From NCBI GenBank assembly GCA_964441945.1, contig CAYTWB010000013.1, forward strand, positions 1-64,000: a stretch of 64,000 bases of DNA, given 5' to 3'. The stretch's first letter is position 1; each line of letters begins with the position of its first letter. A program made the translations under genes and the position numbers. Under the pieces are notes generated by a model. It had not been told where the DNA came from, searched no databases, and worked only from the letters and a program-made list of their open reading frames with translations. Below are positions 27,433-35,644 of the stretch, piece by piece. Source of the stretch: JADGQM01 sp964441945. GTDB lineage: Bacteria; Desulfobacterota; Syntrophobacteria; Syntrophobacterales; Syntrophobacteraceae.

Positions 27433-28185
27433 CTAAAACCGCCATTTCCGCAGGGCTTCCAGCATATCGTACCGGGTCAGGTCGTACTGGATGGGTGTGA
27501 TGGAGATGCAACGTGCTTCGAGAGCTGAAGAATCGGCCGACGGGTCGGGTTCCTTCGTGAAGGTCGAATTGCAGAGCCAGTAATAGGCGCGGCCGCGCGG
27601 GTCCAGGCGCCGATCATAGCGTTCCACATGCTTCTTCTTCCCTTGATGGGTTATGCGGATTCCTTGAATCTCTTCAGCAGGGACATTCGGCACATTGACA
27701 TTCAGGGAGAGACCCTCAGGGAGGCCTTCGTTATCGATGATTTTGATCAGCCTGGGAATGAATTCTGTGACTGCTCTGAAATCCGCCGGCTTGAAGGAGT
27801 CGATCGACACCGCCACCGACGGGACGCCCAGCACTGCGGCTTCGGTGGCTGCAGAAACGGTGCCTGAGTAGATCACATTGACCCCTACATTGGCCCCCAG
27901 ATTGATTCCGGAAATCACCAGCCGGGGGGGCGGATTCATCAATTCCGTAATGGCGATCTTCACACAGTCTGCCGGGGTGCCGTTCACAGCGTACCCGAAA
28001 AAACTGCCGTTCCGATGAACCGTGTCCACATGGAGCGGATCAAGCCACGTGATGGCGTGACCCACAGCGCTCTGTTCCGTCTCAGGAGCAACCACCAGGA
28101 CGTCATGATCGTCAACCAGGGAAAGATAGAGTGCTTCTATGCCCTTGGCGTAAATGCCGTCATCATTTGTTAACAGAATTCTCAT
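27433..28185 (-). CDS. surE: 5'/3'-nucleotidase SurE
   Basis: 250 residues, the usual size. The N-terminal MRILLTNDDGIYAKGIEAL holds the metal-binding DD pair. Further motifs are VVAPETEQSAVGHAIT, GTPADCVKIA, VISGINLGANVG and YSGTVSAATEA, with the nucleotide/metal Asn in SGIN. It removes phosphate from nucleoside 5'- and 3'-monophosphates. The ATG at 28185 is the conserved start and overlaps the end of korC by 23 bases, so it is the last gene of the kor transcript. Confidence 0.95.
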   Translation of the reverse strand: MRILLTNDDGIYAKGIEALYLSLVDDHDVLVVAPETEQSAVGHAITWLDPLHVDTVHRNGSFFGYAVNGTPADCVKIAITELMNPPPRLVISGINLGANVGVNVIYSGTVSAATEAAVLGVPSVAVSIDSFKPADFRAVTEFIPRLIKIIDNEGLPEGLSLNVNVPNVPAEEIQGIRITHQGKKKHVERYDRRLDPRGRAYYWLCNSTFTKEPDPSADSSALEARCISITPIQYDLTRYDMLEALRKWRF

Positions 28186-28744
28186 TGGGTGATGGACCCT
28201 CTTTTTCCTCAAGGTATTGCTTGGCTGCTTCAATCCCGGCTTCCAGCGCCTTCGTGTTGAGCTCTTCGGTCCCGGCCGGAACGCGCGCAAGCACCGCCGC
28301 CTCGAGGCTCTTCAAGGAAACCACCCCGGTTAGAGTGGCCAGGGCCCCGAGTGCGACGACATTGGAAACCATTTCGTGTTTCAGTTTTTCACGGGCAATT
28401 TGAGTAAAGGGGATTTGCACGGCTCTCGAGGTGGGTATCTGCTTGACAAAGGTGGAGTCAACGATCAGGATGCCCGCCGGTTTCAAGTCAAAGAAGTAGA
28501 TGTCGCAGGAAGTCTGATTCATGGCCAGAAGCAGGTCGGGCTTGACGGCTTTGGGATAGTCGATCGGTTCATCGCTGATCACCACTTCCGCTTTGCTGGC
28601 GCCGCCACGAGCTTCCGGACCGTAGCTCTGGGTCTGGCAGACGAACTTGCCGTCGTAGATCCCTGCAGCCTCGGCCAGGATGATGCCTGCTACGATCAAA
28701 CCCTGCCCGCCCGAACCAGTGAGACGTATTTCGTAACGTTCCAT
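28163..28744 (-). CDS. korC: 2-oxoacid:ferredoxin oxidoreductase, gamma subunit
   Basis: 193 residues with the gamma-subunit signature: RLTGSGGQGLIVAGIILAEA at the N terminus, QTQSYGPEARGGASKAEV and AMNQTSCDIY. It completes the KorABCD complex, which oxidises 2-oxoglutarate (or a related 2-oxoacid) plus CoA to the acyl-CoA, CO2 and reduced ferredoxin. Unlike the rest of the operon it is separated from korB by 158 bases, most of which is a palindromic element (28772-28905). GAGGAG lies just before the ATG. Confidence 0.92.
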   Translation of the reverse strand: MERYEIRLTGSGGQGLIVAGIILAEAAGIYDGKFVCQTQSYGPEARGGASKAEVVISDEPIDYPKAVKPDLLLAMNQTSCDIYFFDLKPAGILIVDSTFVKQIPTSRAVQIPFTQIAREKLKHEMVSNVVALGALATLTGVVSLKSLEAAVLARVPAGTEELNTKALEAGIEAAKQYLEEKEGPSPNENSVNK

Positions 28745-28771
28745 AGCTCCTCGATCCGTGTCCTACATCTA

Positions 28772-28905
28772 AGAAACTATCTAAGAACTCGCTCACACCG
28801 TCACCCCGGCGAAGGCCGGGGTCCAGAGCTCTCAAGAAAACCTGGATTCCGGCTTTCGCCGGAATGACGTTCAACGGCCTTTGTGCCATTTTGAGATAGT
28901 CCCTA
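28772..28905. repeat. 134-bp palindromic element, copy B, inside the kor operon
   Basis: The unit is nearly identical to 20767-20901: left end AGAAACTATCTAAGAAC, core GTCACCCCGGCGAAGGCCGG and its inverse, right end GAGATAGTCCC. The outer ends (ACTATCT and AGATAGT) are inverted repeats, as in a MITE. Its last bases contain the korB stop codon. Confidence 0.85.
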
Positions 28906-29745
28906 TGAGGTCTTCCTCAGCGTGGTCCTTGCCGCATCCCTTACCCTGTGGTACTCCTGGGTGTAGATGGGAAGGTCGCGGTCCACCAATACGCCGATAG
29001 TAAACTTCCCCTTTAACTCCTCTTCGGTCATGGATTGAGCCTTTTCGATCTTCACGGCCGATTCTTTCTGCCAGCGCAGCATCTCGACCGGGCTGCTCAA
29101 CCGGTTTCTCCGACCATATTGAGTATGGCAATGACTGATGGCCTCTACTACGGAGAAGCCTCGTTTGACTATTGCCCGTTCGATGAGCTCGTCAAGCAGG
29201 ATCGCGTGGTAAACGGTGCCGCGACCTACCATGCTGGCGCCCGCAACGGCGGCGAGTTCGGCAATGGGAAAGGTGTGTTCGATGTTGCCGTAGAGAGAGG
29301 TTGTTGCATGGGCCCCGTAAGGGGTCGTGGGGGAGTACTGGCCTCCCGTCATGCCGTAGATGCTGTTATTGACCACGATCGCAGTGAGGTCCAGGTTTCT
29401 TCGAGCCGCATGGATGAAATGGTTCCCGCCGATTGCTGTAGCGTCGCCGTCACCCATGATTACAATCACCTGGAGTTCCGGATTGGCGAGCTTGATCCCT
29501 GTGGCAACGGTCAACGCGCGACCGTGAGTGGTGTGGACGGTATTGAAGTCCACGTAGACGGAGATTCTTCCGGAACAGCCGATCCCCGAGACGATCACGA
29601 TCTGGTCCTTCTTGAATCCTGTCCGGTCGATTGCCCGGATCAGCGCTCCTAGAAAGATTCCATTGCCACAACCGGGGCACCAGACGTGTGGGAACTTCTT
29701 GTTGTGTCGCAGATACTTATGAACCAGCTTCGTGACTTCCGCCAT
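28903..29745 (-). CDS. korB: 2-oxoacid:ferredoxin oxidoreductase, beta (TPP) subunit
   Basis: 280 residues. The thiamine diphosphate-binding half is clear: HVWCPGCGNGIFLGAL, SGIGCSGR, THGRALTVATGIKLANP and the metal motif GDGDATAIGGNHFIHAARRN with the downstream NNSIYGMTGGQYSPTT. These match 2-oxoglutarate rather than pyruvate oxidoreductase beta chains. The ATG at 29745 is preferred over the GTG three bases earlier because of GAGG spacing. The stop codon lies within the end of the repeat element, so the C terminus may have been reset by its insertion. Confidence 0.93.
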   Translation of the reverse strand: MAEVTKLVHKYLRHNKKFPHVWCPGCGNGIFLGALIRAIDRTGFKKDQIVIVSGIGCSGRISVYVDFNTVHTTHGRALTVATGIKLANPELQVIVIMGDGDATAIGGNHFIHAARRNLDLTAIVVNNSIYGMTGGQYSPTTPYGAHATTSLYGNIEHTFPIAELAAVAGASMVGRGTVYHAILLDELIERAIVKRGFSVVEAISHCHTQYGRRNRLSSPVEMLRWQKESAVKIEKAQSMTEEELKGKFTIGVLVDRDLPIYTQEYHRVRDAARTTLRKTS

Positions 29746-29821
29746 CACCGCGCCTCACTTGGGTTAAGAAAGCGTGCTGAATTCAGAGTGGCCGGATGCG
29801 CTCGCTTTCGCTGTTCGACCC

Positions 29822-30967
29822 TCACAGTTTGAGCAATCGGACCAGGATTTCATTGGGCGTGATCAGATTGCCATCAATCCGGTTCAGTGTTTCGACCCGG
29901 GTCATGCCCTGGTTGATGCGTTTTACTTCTCGAGAGACCTGACCCATGTTCAATTCCGGTACTAAAACCGCCTTCACACGGCGCAGAATCGGCTCCAACA
30001 CCTGCCGTGGAAAGGGCCATAAGGTTACGAGCTGCAGCAGCCCGGCCTTGACTCCGCGGGCCCTTGCCTCCCGAACCGATCTCCGTGCCGACCTGGCCAC
30101 CGAGCCATAAGCGATGACGATCAACTCCGCATCGGCAGTCGATTCTTCTTCAACGATTTGAATCTCAAAAAAATGCTGATAGATCTTTCGAAAAAGGCGA
30201 TTCATAAACGCCTGGATCTCATCGGTGCGCTGAGTGGGAAAGCCTTGAGCGTCGTGAATCAATCCCGTAACATGATATCGATAGCCGTCGCCGAAAATGC
30301 TCATCGGCGGAACGCCGCGGGCATTGTCTTCGAAGGGAACATACCATTCCGGGGGGGTATTGGGGCGAATGCGGTCCAATACCTCGATCTCTCCCGGGTG
30401 GGGAAGATAGATCCTTTCGCGGGTGTGAGCGACCACCTCATCAGAGAGGATAATGACCGGGGTTCGATACTTCTCGGAAAAGTTGAAGGCCTTGACCGTT
30501 AAATCGAAGCAGTCCTGAGTGGTGGATACGGCCAGGACGATGATGGGATGGTCTCCATGGGTCCCCCATCTCGATTGCATCACATCCCCCTGACTCACGT
30601 TGGTGGGCAGCCCGGTACTGGGACCCCCACGCATGACATTGACCATAACACAGGGGACTTCAGCCACGCAGGCATACCCAAGGTTCTCCTGCATGAGCGA
30701 AAATCCCGGACCGCTGGTGGCCGTCATGGCTTTCACACCGGCCAGGGATGCCCCTATGATACTCCCCATGCTGGCGATCTCATCTTCCATTTGGATGAAG
30801 GTGCCTCCTGCCGCGGGCAATCGCTGCGACATGACCTCACTGATTTCCGTAGCCGGGGTGATGGGATATCCGGCAAAAAAGCGGCATCCGGCGGCAAGGG
30901 CACCCTCGACAATGGCCTCGTTGCCTTGCAGCAGGAGTTGACGACCTCGACTTTTCATGGTGATCAA
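29822..30967 (-). CDS. korA: 2-oxoacid:ferredoxin oxidoreductase, alpha subunit
   Basis: 381 residues with the KorA alpha-chain segments: LLLQGNEAIVEGALAAGC, FAGYPITPATEISEVM, MEDEIASMGSIIGASLAG, TATSGPGFSLMQENLG and, in the C-terminal domain, VPELNMGQVSREV. The start is probably TTG at 30967, which lies nine bases after AGGAG; the ATG three codons on would be eighteen bases away. It follows korD on the same strand. Confidence 0.93.
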   Translation of the reverse strand: MITMKSRGRQLLLQGNEAIVEGALAAGCRFFAGYPITPATEISEVMSQRLPAAGGTFIQMEDEIASMGSIIGASLAGVKAMTATSGPGFSLMQENLGYACVAEVPCVMVNVMRGGPSTGLPTNVSQGDVMQSRWGTHGDHPIIVLAVSTTQDCFDLTVKAFNFSEKYRTPVIILSDEVVAHTRERIYLPHPGEIEVLDRIRPNTPPEWYVPFEDNARGVPPMSIFGDGYRYHVTGLIHDAQGFPTQRTDEIQAFMNRLFRKIYQHFFEIQIVEEESTADAELIVIAYGSVARSARRSVREARARGVKAGLLQLVTLWPFPRQVLEPILRRVKAVLVPELNMGQVSREVKRINQGMTRVETLNRIDGNLITPNEILVRLLKL

Positions 30968-31051
30968 AGTGTTTCACTCCTCTTGGAACGGAGATGGTCG
31001 GAGTGCTCCCCGGGCCCCCGAACAGGTCGACTCCGGGAAGAAGGCAGGGGG

Positions 31052-31384
31052 CTATTCTTCACTGGAGTTCACAGTCTTTGTCTTCTGTGGCCGCACACTG
31101 ATGGCGAAGTCCGGGCAATGCACTTCACACCACCCGCAACCATTACAGCGGCCTGGATCCTGGACGACGGGCGAACCATTCTCGTCCCGTCCGATACACT
31201 CACGGGGGCAAAACGCCGAACAGATCCCACAGGACTTACACCAGCCCATGAAAATATCGATGTCGAAAGCTTTCTTCGGTTTGTCAGAAACCTCGGACTG
31301 AGCAGCCCCGGCCTTGGTGGGCTGCCGGTCCGAGCGCTTTTGCTCTGTCCCGTAATCTTCATTGGTTGTTGCATGCTTGGCCAT
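31052..31384 (-). CDS. korD: 4Fe-4S ferredoxin subunit of the kor complex
   Basis: 110 residues: an extended charged N-terminal tail (1-45) followed by a two-cluster ferredoxin domain with CKSCGICSAFCP and CNGCGWCEVHCPD. In this operon it is the delta subunit that passes electrons from KorAB to free ferredoxin. The ATG at 31384 is chosen for AAGGGG upstream; the frame is open further but that part is not needed. First of the order D-A-B-C. Confidence 0.9.
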   Translation of the reverse strand: MAKHATTNEDYGTEQKRSDRQPTKAGAAQSEVSDKPKKAFDIDIFMGWCKSCGICSAFCPRECIGRDENGSPVVQDPGRCNGCGWCEVHCPDFAISVRPQKTKTVNSSEE

Positions 31385-31465
31385 CCGGGCCCCTTCTTGT
31401 CTGCGCTTCCAAGCGAATCGGAGATGATCCAGGTGGACAACTTCTAACACACGGCATGGAAAAAG

Positions 31466-32593
31466 TTAAGGGTTTCGACCAGGCCCCCTTGTCGAGCCTA
31501 TCGGTGCCGGCGGCGGACGGCGGCATAAGCCGCCTTCTGGAGGAGTATCGGCCCACACGCGAATGCCTTCAGCTTCCAGGTCATCTTTGATGGCGCTCAA
31601 TGGCAGGACGTGTTCCAGGAAATGGACCCCGGGCCGAACCTTTCCGTCATAAAGAAGACGGGCCGCCAGTGCGGTCACAACGCCTGTTGCCTTAGCCTCG
31701 CCACGGCCCGTCACCGACGCATCAACCCGTACTCCGAATTCGTCCGTCACCGCCACAAGGAGCCCGAAGCGGTTGCTCCCAAATCTGATGGGTTGCATCA
31801 TGCGGGCAATCCGCAGCGGTGACAATCTGCGCGCAAGACGAAGGACCCCTGCACGAGCCGCGAGGACAAAGAGACGGGTAGCCGGCCCTGAATCAAAACA
31901 AACCCTCGATGCAGCTTCGTCTGCCCCGATCGATTCGGTCAGCACATGCTGGTCGCCGAAATTGAATCGGTAAGCGATCCGGGGTGCGTTTTCGTCAGGA
32001 AAGCGAACGGGGCGTGGATCCGAAAAGCTTTCGAAACACTCGGTTCCCCGGCGCGTCGCCAAGGCGAATCGGCGTCCTCCATGATCCAGTATCCACCGGA
32101 TGGCGTCAATCCCATGAAGGTCTCCAAGCCCAAGCATGGCAAATATGTCGACGCGCTTGACGGAAGTGAGCCCATCGGCACAATGTGCGGCCAGGATGTT
32201 CGACAGGCCGGGGATGAGTCCTGCGCCGGGAATGACGGCGACGCCTTTCTCCAAAGCCAGGTCTCCAAGCGCGGTGACCTCACAGAGCTTCTCGTGGGAG
32301 GCAGCCACCTCGATGTAGCAGACCCCCTGTTCGATGCAGGTCTGCACAAAGTTGCTGTTCTTGCGCTCGAACGAGACAACAGCCAGCCTGACTCCAGCCA
32401 GGGCGGGGCTGAATTCAGCCGGATGGGCAAGATCAAGCTGTCTTCGCCTGATCGCCGGGTCAGCCTGTGCACGGTCCTTTAGAGCATTTCGGCCCGCAAT
32501 GACGACACGGCCGGGATACTCCCTCGCGAGACGGCTCGATATGATCCGCCCTACCTGGCCGTAGCCTCCGACAACGAGGATATCATTCTTCAT
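31466..32593 (-). CDS. saccharopine dehydrogenase-like NAD(P)-binding protein
   Basis: 375 residues. The N terminus is a Rossmann fold (ILVVGGYGQVGRIISSRLA), followed by VVIAGRN, VRLAVVSFE and EQGVCYIEVAA, the layout of the saccharopine dehydrogenase/homospermidine synthase-like family. IPGAGLIPGLSNILA is also characteristic. The lysine or saccharopine specificity cannot be read; many family members have other substrates. It lies 81 bases upstream of korD on the same strand and may be transcribed with it. The C-terminal 25 residues are Pro/Arg-rich and atypical. Confidence 0.78.
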   Translation of the reverse strand: MKNDILVVGGYGQVGRIISSRLAREYPGRVVIAGRNALKDRAQADPAIRRRQLDLAHPAEFSPALAGVRLAVVSFERKNSNFVQTCIEQGVCYIEVAASHEKLCEVTALGDLALEKGVAVIPGAGLIPGLSNILAAHCADGLTSVKRVDIFAMLGLGDLHGIDAIRWILDHGGRRFALATRRGTECFESFSDPRPVRFPDENAPRIAYRFNFGDQHVLTESIGADEAASRVCFDSGPATRLFVLAARAGVLRLARRLSPLRIARMMQPIRFGSNRFGLLVAVTDEFGVRVDASVTGRGEAKATGVVTALAARLLYDGKVRPGVHFLEHVLPLSAIKDDLEAEGIRVWADTPPEGGLCRRPPPAPIGSTRGPGRNP

Positions 32594-32693
32594 GGGCACT
32601 TACACCATGCCGACCTTGTCGGCGCTTTCCCTTCGGATCACCTGGAATACCTTTTTACGAGATCCTGGGCTGCAGCTTCGTATACTCCACCTC

Positions 32694-32852
32694 GTTCCCA
32701 CGCTCCAGCGTGGGAATGCATATCTCTTTCTTCTGGTTCCCACGCTCGTGCGTGGGAACCAGCCCTTGTGTGCTTTACTTCTCTCCACCAAAAGGAGCGC
32801 CGGCTGCCCGAGAAGCCATGTATGCATTCCCACGCAGGAGCGTGGGAACGAG
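32694..32852. repeat. three GTTCCCACGC-type REP hairpins
   Basis: Three palindromes in a row: TTCCCACGCT/AGCGTGGGAA at 32695-32716, GGTTCCCACGC/GCGTGGGAACC at 32735-32760 (perfect 11 bp) and TTCCCACGC/GCGTGGGAA at 32827-32848. Related copies lie at 56129 and 62354-62453. They fill most of the 300-base gap between the saccharopine-like and FRG genes; the rest of the gap shows nothing. Such repeats are commonly moved by RAYT transposases, and a decayed one is at 37772. Confidence 0.85.
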
Positions 32853-32896
32853 GGAAAAAGGCGGTATGCCGCAGCATGCGCCTGGCTGTCAGGAGC

Positions 32897-33745
32897 CTAT
32901 GTCTTCGGACTGTAATGCCTTCTAAGCCACGCGCTCAATCCGTCCAGGCCGGGGAACAAGACCCGCTCGGTGATATTACATTGATCGAGCTTGTCCCGGC
33001 ACTCCCACTTTATGCCTGCCGGTATGATGATTCGCCGGAAGAGGTCCGGGTTTGCTGCGAGCCAATCGTCGATTTTTCGCTGTGGGTTGGGCATGACGGA
33101 GAACAACGCAAACTGATTCACGATGCGGTCGTCGATGGAGGGAGGTTCAAAGAAGAGGAGAAATTCATCTTCCGCTCCCAGGCCGTCGAACTCGCTTAAG
33201 GTCAGGACAAATCTGTGAAAAATGCTTTCCTCGGTGACGGCCGAGGTGGCCCCTTCCCCCTCCGGCCTGAGGCTTGTGAGGAGCTCAACCGTGAACGCCT
33301 GGGCCCCTGCAGACTCAAGCAGCCTATGCAGCTTCTCGGGCAGGCGTTCGTGTGCCTTGTGGAAGTTCACCACCCAGATGACTCCGTCGATATCGAACTT
33401 CTCGTGATCGGCGGTGGCAAAATGAAGAGCGACATAGGGGGAGTAGGTCCAATCGAGCAGGCGAGTTGGAAACCCGTGGTGCTGGGCAACGGTAAGCAGA
33501 TGCCAGATGGAGCCCAGTTCTCTGGACATCGACTGGGCGTATTTTCGGAAGTTCCTCAGCATGTGCCGTTCGAGTTGCCAGTAAGAGCCCCCCAGGCGCA
33601 TCAGGGATGTTTCAAGCGGGTAGCACTTGTCCGACAGCCCCCGAAAGACGAATGGCGACCGGTATCTCCGGATTTCATCATTCCATGAACCTTCGAACAA
33701 TTCATCCTGCAGCTGGCTCCACGTGGTGACCGTAATGTCTGTCAT
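32897..33745 (-). CDS. FRG-domain protein
   Basis: 282 residues. The first 140 match the FRG domain, named for its FRG motif: RSPFVFRGLSDKCYPLETSL, then TVAQHHGFPTRLLDWTYSP and VALHFA. The remaining part is uncharacterised. FRG proteins are frequent on islands and near defence or toxin genes, but no biochemical role is established here. The ATG at 33745 has GAGGAGA six bases upstream. It is the last of a leftward row of toxin-antitoxin-like genes. Confidence 0.85.
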   Translation of the reverse strand: MTDITVTTWSQLQDELFEGSWNDEIRRYRSPFVFRGLSDKCYPLETSLMRLGGSYWQLERHMLRNFRKYAQSMSRELGSIWHLLTVAQHHGFPTRLLDWTYSPYVALHFATADHEKFDIDGVIWVVNFHKAHERLPEKLHRLLESAGAQAFTVELLTSLRPEGEGATSAVTEESIFHRFVLTLSEFDGLGAEDEFLLFFEPPSIDDRIVNQFALFSVMPNPQRKIDDWLAANPDLFRRIIIPAGIKWECRDKLDQCNITERVLFPGLDGLSAWLRRHYSPKT

Positions 33746-34112
33746 CCAATTCTCCTCAATGAAAAGGGACCCGCCTGACTTCCTTTTGCCATGGGCCTCC
33801 GAAACTGAAGCGTGCCGATCCTGATTTCGTAGTGATTGGGGACCGGAGCAGTTCTCGTGGTTTCCGGCAGAATCTTTTGCATTACGATGCGGCTTCCCTT
33901 CCTGCGCCTCGATGAATCCATGCCGCATGAGACTTGTGCAGACTTGTTCTTCCGAAAGTGGGCTAAGCAGCCCGGCCGAAGAACCTCTCAGTGCCAGGCA
34001 TACCCCGGATTTTTATAACGCTCACGGATTGCCGGGTCCGCTTGAGCCCTTGGTTTGAACAATGGATTAAAACAACCCCGATAAAGCCTGGAGTCGTCGC
34101 AATCCTTATTGG
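33746..34112. other. gap upstream of the FRG gene
   Basis: About 367 bases with no plausible gene, hairpin or clear promoter. Both neighbours read leftward. Confidence 0.4.
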
Positions 34113-34382
34113 TTAGGCGCCAACTTTGGATACGAGAGGATACTTTTCCGGGTTTCTTATGGATTCCACAGTCAGGTCAACGTCAAGATCCGGCCAATAG
34201 AGATGATTCGGTCCAGAGAGTTCCAGATTGAGTATGGCCGAGATCTGAGCATGTTTGAACCATGGGAACTGGGCAAATGGTAGGAAGAGTTCCTCTTCCT
34301 CCAGAAGTACCCATAGCCCATGTTTCGATATATTTGTGACCTCAATGCCCGAAGTGTTGATGCCAGGCGCTTCTGATTTCAT
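34113..34382 (-). CDS. DUF2442-family protein
   Basis: 89 residues resembling DUF2442: GIEVTNISKHGLWVLL, then EELFLPFAQFPWFKHA and a C-terminal LYWPDLDVDLTVESI. This small family is typically encoded next to DUF4160, as here. AGGAG is spaced seven bases before the ATG at 34382. The start lies inside the end of the DUF4160 gene (41-base overlap), which fits a toxin-antitoxin-like pair; which partner would be toxic is unknown. Confidence 0.8.
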   Translation of the reverse strand: MKSEAPGINTSGIEVTNISKHGLWVLLEEEELFLPFAQFPWFKHAQISAILNLELSGPNHLYWPDLDVDLTVESIRNPEKYPLVSKVGA

Positions 34383-34581
34383 CGTTGTGCTCCTCGATAA
34401 GACTCCGAACAAGCGTGAGTTCACTCTCCGTGAGGCCGTGATTCCTGGCCAACTCGATTGAAGGCTCTATCCAGAACTTGGCTTCTCCATGAGGACAGTG
34501 AATATGAATGTGCATCCTCGGTTCCTCGCGAGAGAAGAAATGGAAACGTAGATCTTGATAACGAAAGACCGTAGGGCTCAT
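34342..34581 (-). CDS. DUF4160-family protein
   Basis: 79 residues matching DUF4160: SPTVFRYQDLRFHFFSREE, EPRMHIHIHCPHGEAKFWIEP and LARNHGLTESEL. The MHIHI segment with alternating His is the family hallmark. It overlaps the downstream DUF2442 gene. Function is unknown; pairing with DUF2442 and location among other toxin-antitoxin-like genes suggest a two-gene module. Confidence 0.82.
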   Translation of the reverse strand: MSPTVFRYQDLRFHFFSREEPRMHIHIHCPHGEAKFWIEPSIELARNHGLTESELTLVRSLIEEHNDEIRSAWHQHFGH

Positions 34582-34652
34582 GTCGAATACAAGTGTCCTT
34601 TTGGCGCGTGCCTCTTCTGTTAAAGGGGCAATTATCGCTCCGAAAATGCACG

Positions 34653-35087
34653 TTATGCCCCAAACGGGGCACGATTTTGGGGCATTTCATAAGCCAATCG
34701 ATATCTTGGCTTGGCCCGACCGCCCGACCCGCACCCCCGCCTTTCGTTGCGGCATATAGCCGATGGATTTTGGGCAAGCTGAACCCGGATTGCTTGCTCC
34801 ACTTTTCGTATATCCTGGATCGACAGCCGCCCCATCATGTCTAGCAGACGAATCTTGCTGACAGTGGCAAGTTGGTCTGCCATTGCCTTGCCTTGTTTGT
34901 CATTGACCACCACATAAGCTTCGCTGGGGAAGAGACGATCCGTATTGCTTGTAAGCGGTACGACCTGAACTCGATTGAGGAATTTGTTAGAGGCGTTGTT
35001 GCTGACGATAACGGCGGGTCTTCTCTTCTGAGTCTCTCCACCTAAGGACGGATCACAATTCACCCACCATACTTCACCTCGGTTCAT
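34653..35087 (-). CDS. mazF: MazF/PemK-type endoribonuclease toxin with extended tail
   Basis: 144 residues; the first 105 are a normal MazF/PemK fold: MNRGEVWWVNCDPSLGGE, QKRRPAVIVSNN and VVPLTSNTD. Toxins of this type cut mRNA at short sequences. After RVQLAQNP, where relatives end, about 35 Arg/Gly/Pro-rich residues continue into a perfect hairpin, so the native stop may have been lost. The ATG at 35087 is chosen because GGAG is nine bases upstream. It overlaps the antitoxin by 14 bases. Confidence 0.87.
   Translation of the reverse strand: MNRGEVWWVNCDPSLGGETQKRRPAVIVSNNASNKFLNRVQVVPLTSNTDRLFPSEAYVVVNDKQGKAMADQLATVSKIRLLDMMGRLSIQDIRKVEQAIRVQLAQNPSAICRNERRGCGSGGRAKPRYRLAYEMPQNRAPFGA
34655..34685. 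terminator. 10-bp hairpin at the 3' end of mazF
   Basis: ATGCCCCAAA and TTTGGGGCAT are perfect inverse copies around an 11-base loop. It lies within the last codons of the extended toxin frame. No long T-run follows, so termination is uncertain. Confidence 0.5.
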
Positions 35088-35304
35088 CGCTGACATCTCC
35101 GATGGTTGCTTCAGCCCATTCAAGGGCTTCGGACTCACGGGACTCCTCTTCTGCCATTTGCCGGTAAGCTGCTTCCAAGTCCTTTCCCAGGACATGTGGT
35201 CGTACAAGAGATTCTATGAACTGGCTGATATCTCTGCGCCCGATTACCCGGTGGAGCGCCTCATAGACCTGTTCATTCATTGTGATGGTGAGTCTCTTTT
35301 GCAT
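35074..35304 (-). CDS. mazE: ribbon-helix-helix antitoxin
   Basis: 76 residues. The N-terminal 45 residues form a ribbon-helix-helix (KRLTITMNEQVYEAL, then DISQFIESLVRPHV), which binds operator DNA; the acidic C-terminal part (AEEESRESEALEWAEA) would wrap the toxin. It is followed at once by the MazF-type toxin. AGGAGG precedes the ATG. Autoregulation is likely: an operator-like palindrome overlaps the promoter. Confidence 0.85.
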   Translation of the reverse strand: MQKRLTITMNEQVYEALHRVIGRRDISQFIESLVRPHVLGKDLEAAYRQMAEEESRESEALEWAEATIGDVSDEPR

Positions 35305-35315
35305 GATCGTCCTCC

Positions 35316-35362
35316 TAATACGTATTTACCACGTATTATAGTGCAATCTGCAGAAACTGTAA
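35316..35362 (-). promoter_or_regulatory. toxin-antitoxin promoter with operator palindrome
   Basis: On the minus strand TTACAG (35357-35362) and a perfect TATAAT (35335-35340) are 16 bases apart. The palindrome TAATACG/CGTATTA (35316-35338, nine-base spacer) overlaps the -10 box, the arrangement expected for repression by the ribbon-helix-helix antitoxin. Confidence 0.7.
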
Positions 35363-35506
35363 GCAGGCAAGCCGAGTCGGTGTGGTGGATGGTGCTTCTA
35401 AGCGCTAAGTGACATGCATCCTCACGATGCTTTCTGCCGCCGAATCGAGACACTGGACGAAGTCAGCGCCGCGATTCTCGGCGACGCAGTCGCCGAGAAC
35501 GTGAAG

Positions 35507-35644
35507 CTAAGGTGCGCGGCGGTCTTTTGCCGCATCCGTCTTCAGCGGTTTGTTGGCCTTTCCCTTGATCTTGTAAGCCTTGAGCTTTCGATTGAAATCG
35601 TAGAGCTCGCTGAGCTTCTTGAGAACCCTATCAATCTTTGTCAT
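35507..35644 (-). CDS. 45-codon basic protein overlapping the nucleotidyltransferase
   Basis: A short gene starting at ATG 35644 inside the last codons of the nucleotidyltransferase (14-base overlap, -1 frame) and ending in TAG. The protein starts MTKIDRVLKKLSELYDF and has about 13 Lys/Arg in 45 residues, with a helical first half and a basic tail. The overlap suggests translational coupling and a partner role, for example as an antitoxin or adaptor. I recognise no family. The region 35345-35506 to its left shows nothing coding. Confidence 0.55.
   Translation of the reverse strand: MTKIDRVLKKLSELYDFNRKLKAYKIKGKANKPLKTDAAKDRRAP

Noticed and set aside
32600..32896. CRISPR-like array from the repeated GTTCCCACGC units
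   Set aside because: Units are palindromes of unequal length with unequal spacing and no unique spacers, so they are REP hairpins.
34421..34777. A 118-codon minus frame over the DUF4160 gene
   Set aside because: It is out of frame with two recognised small proteins and has no family.
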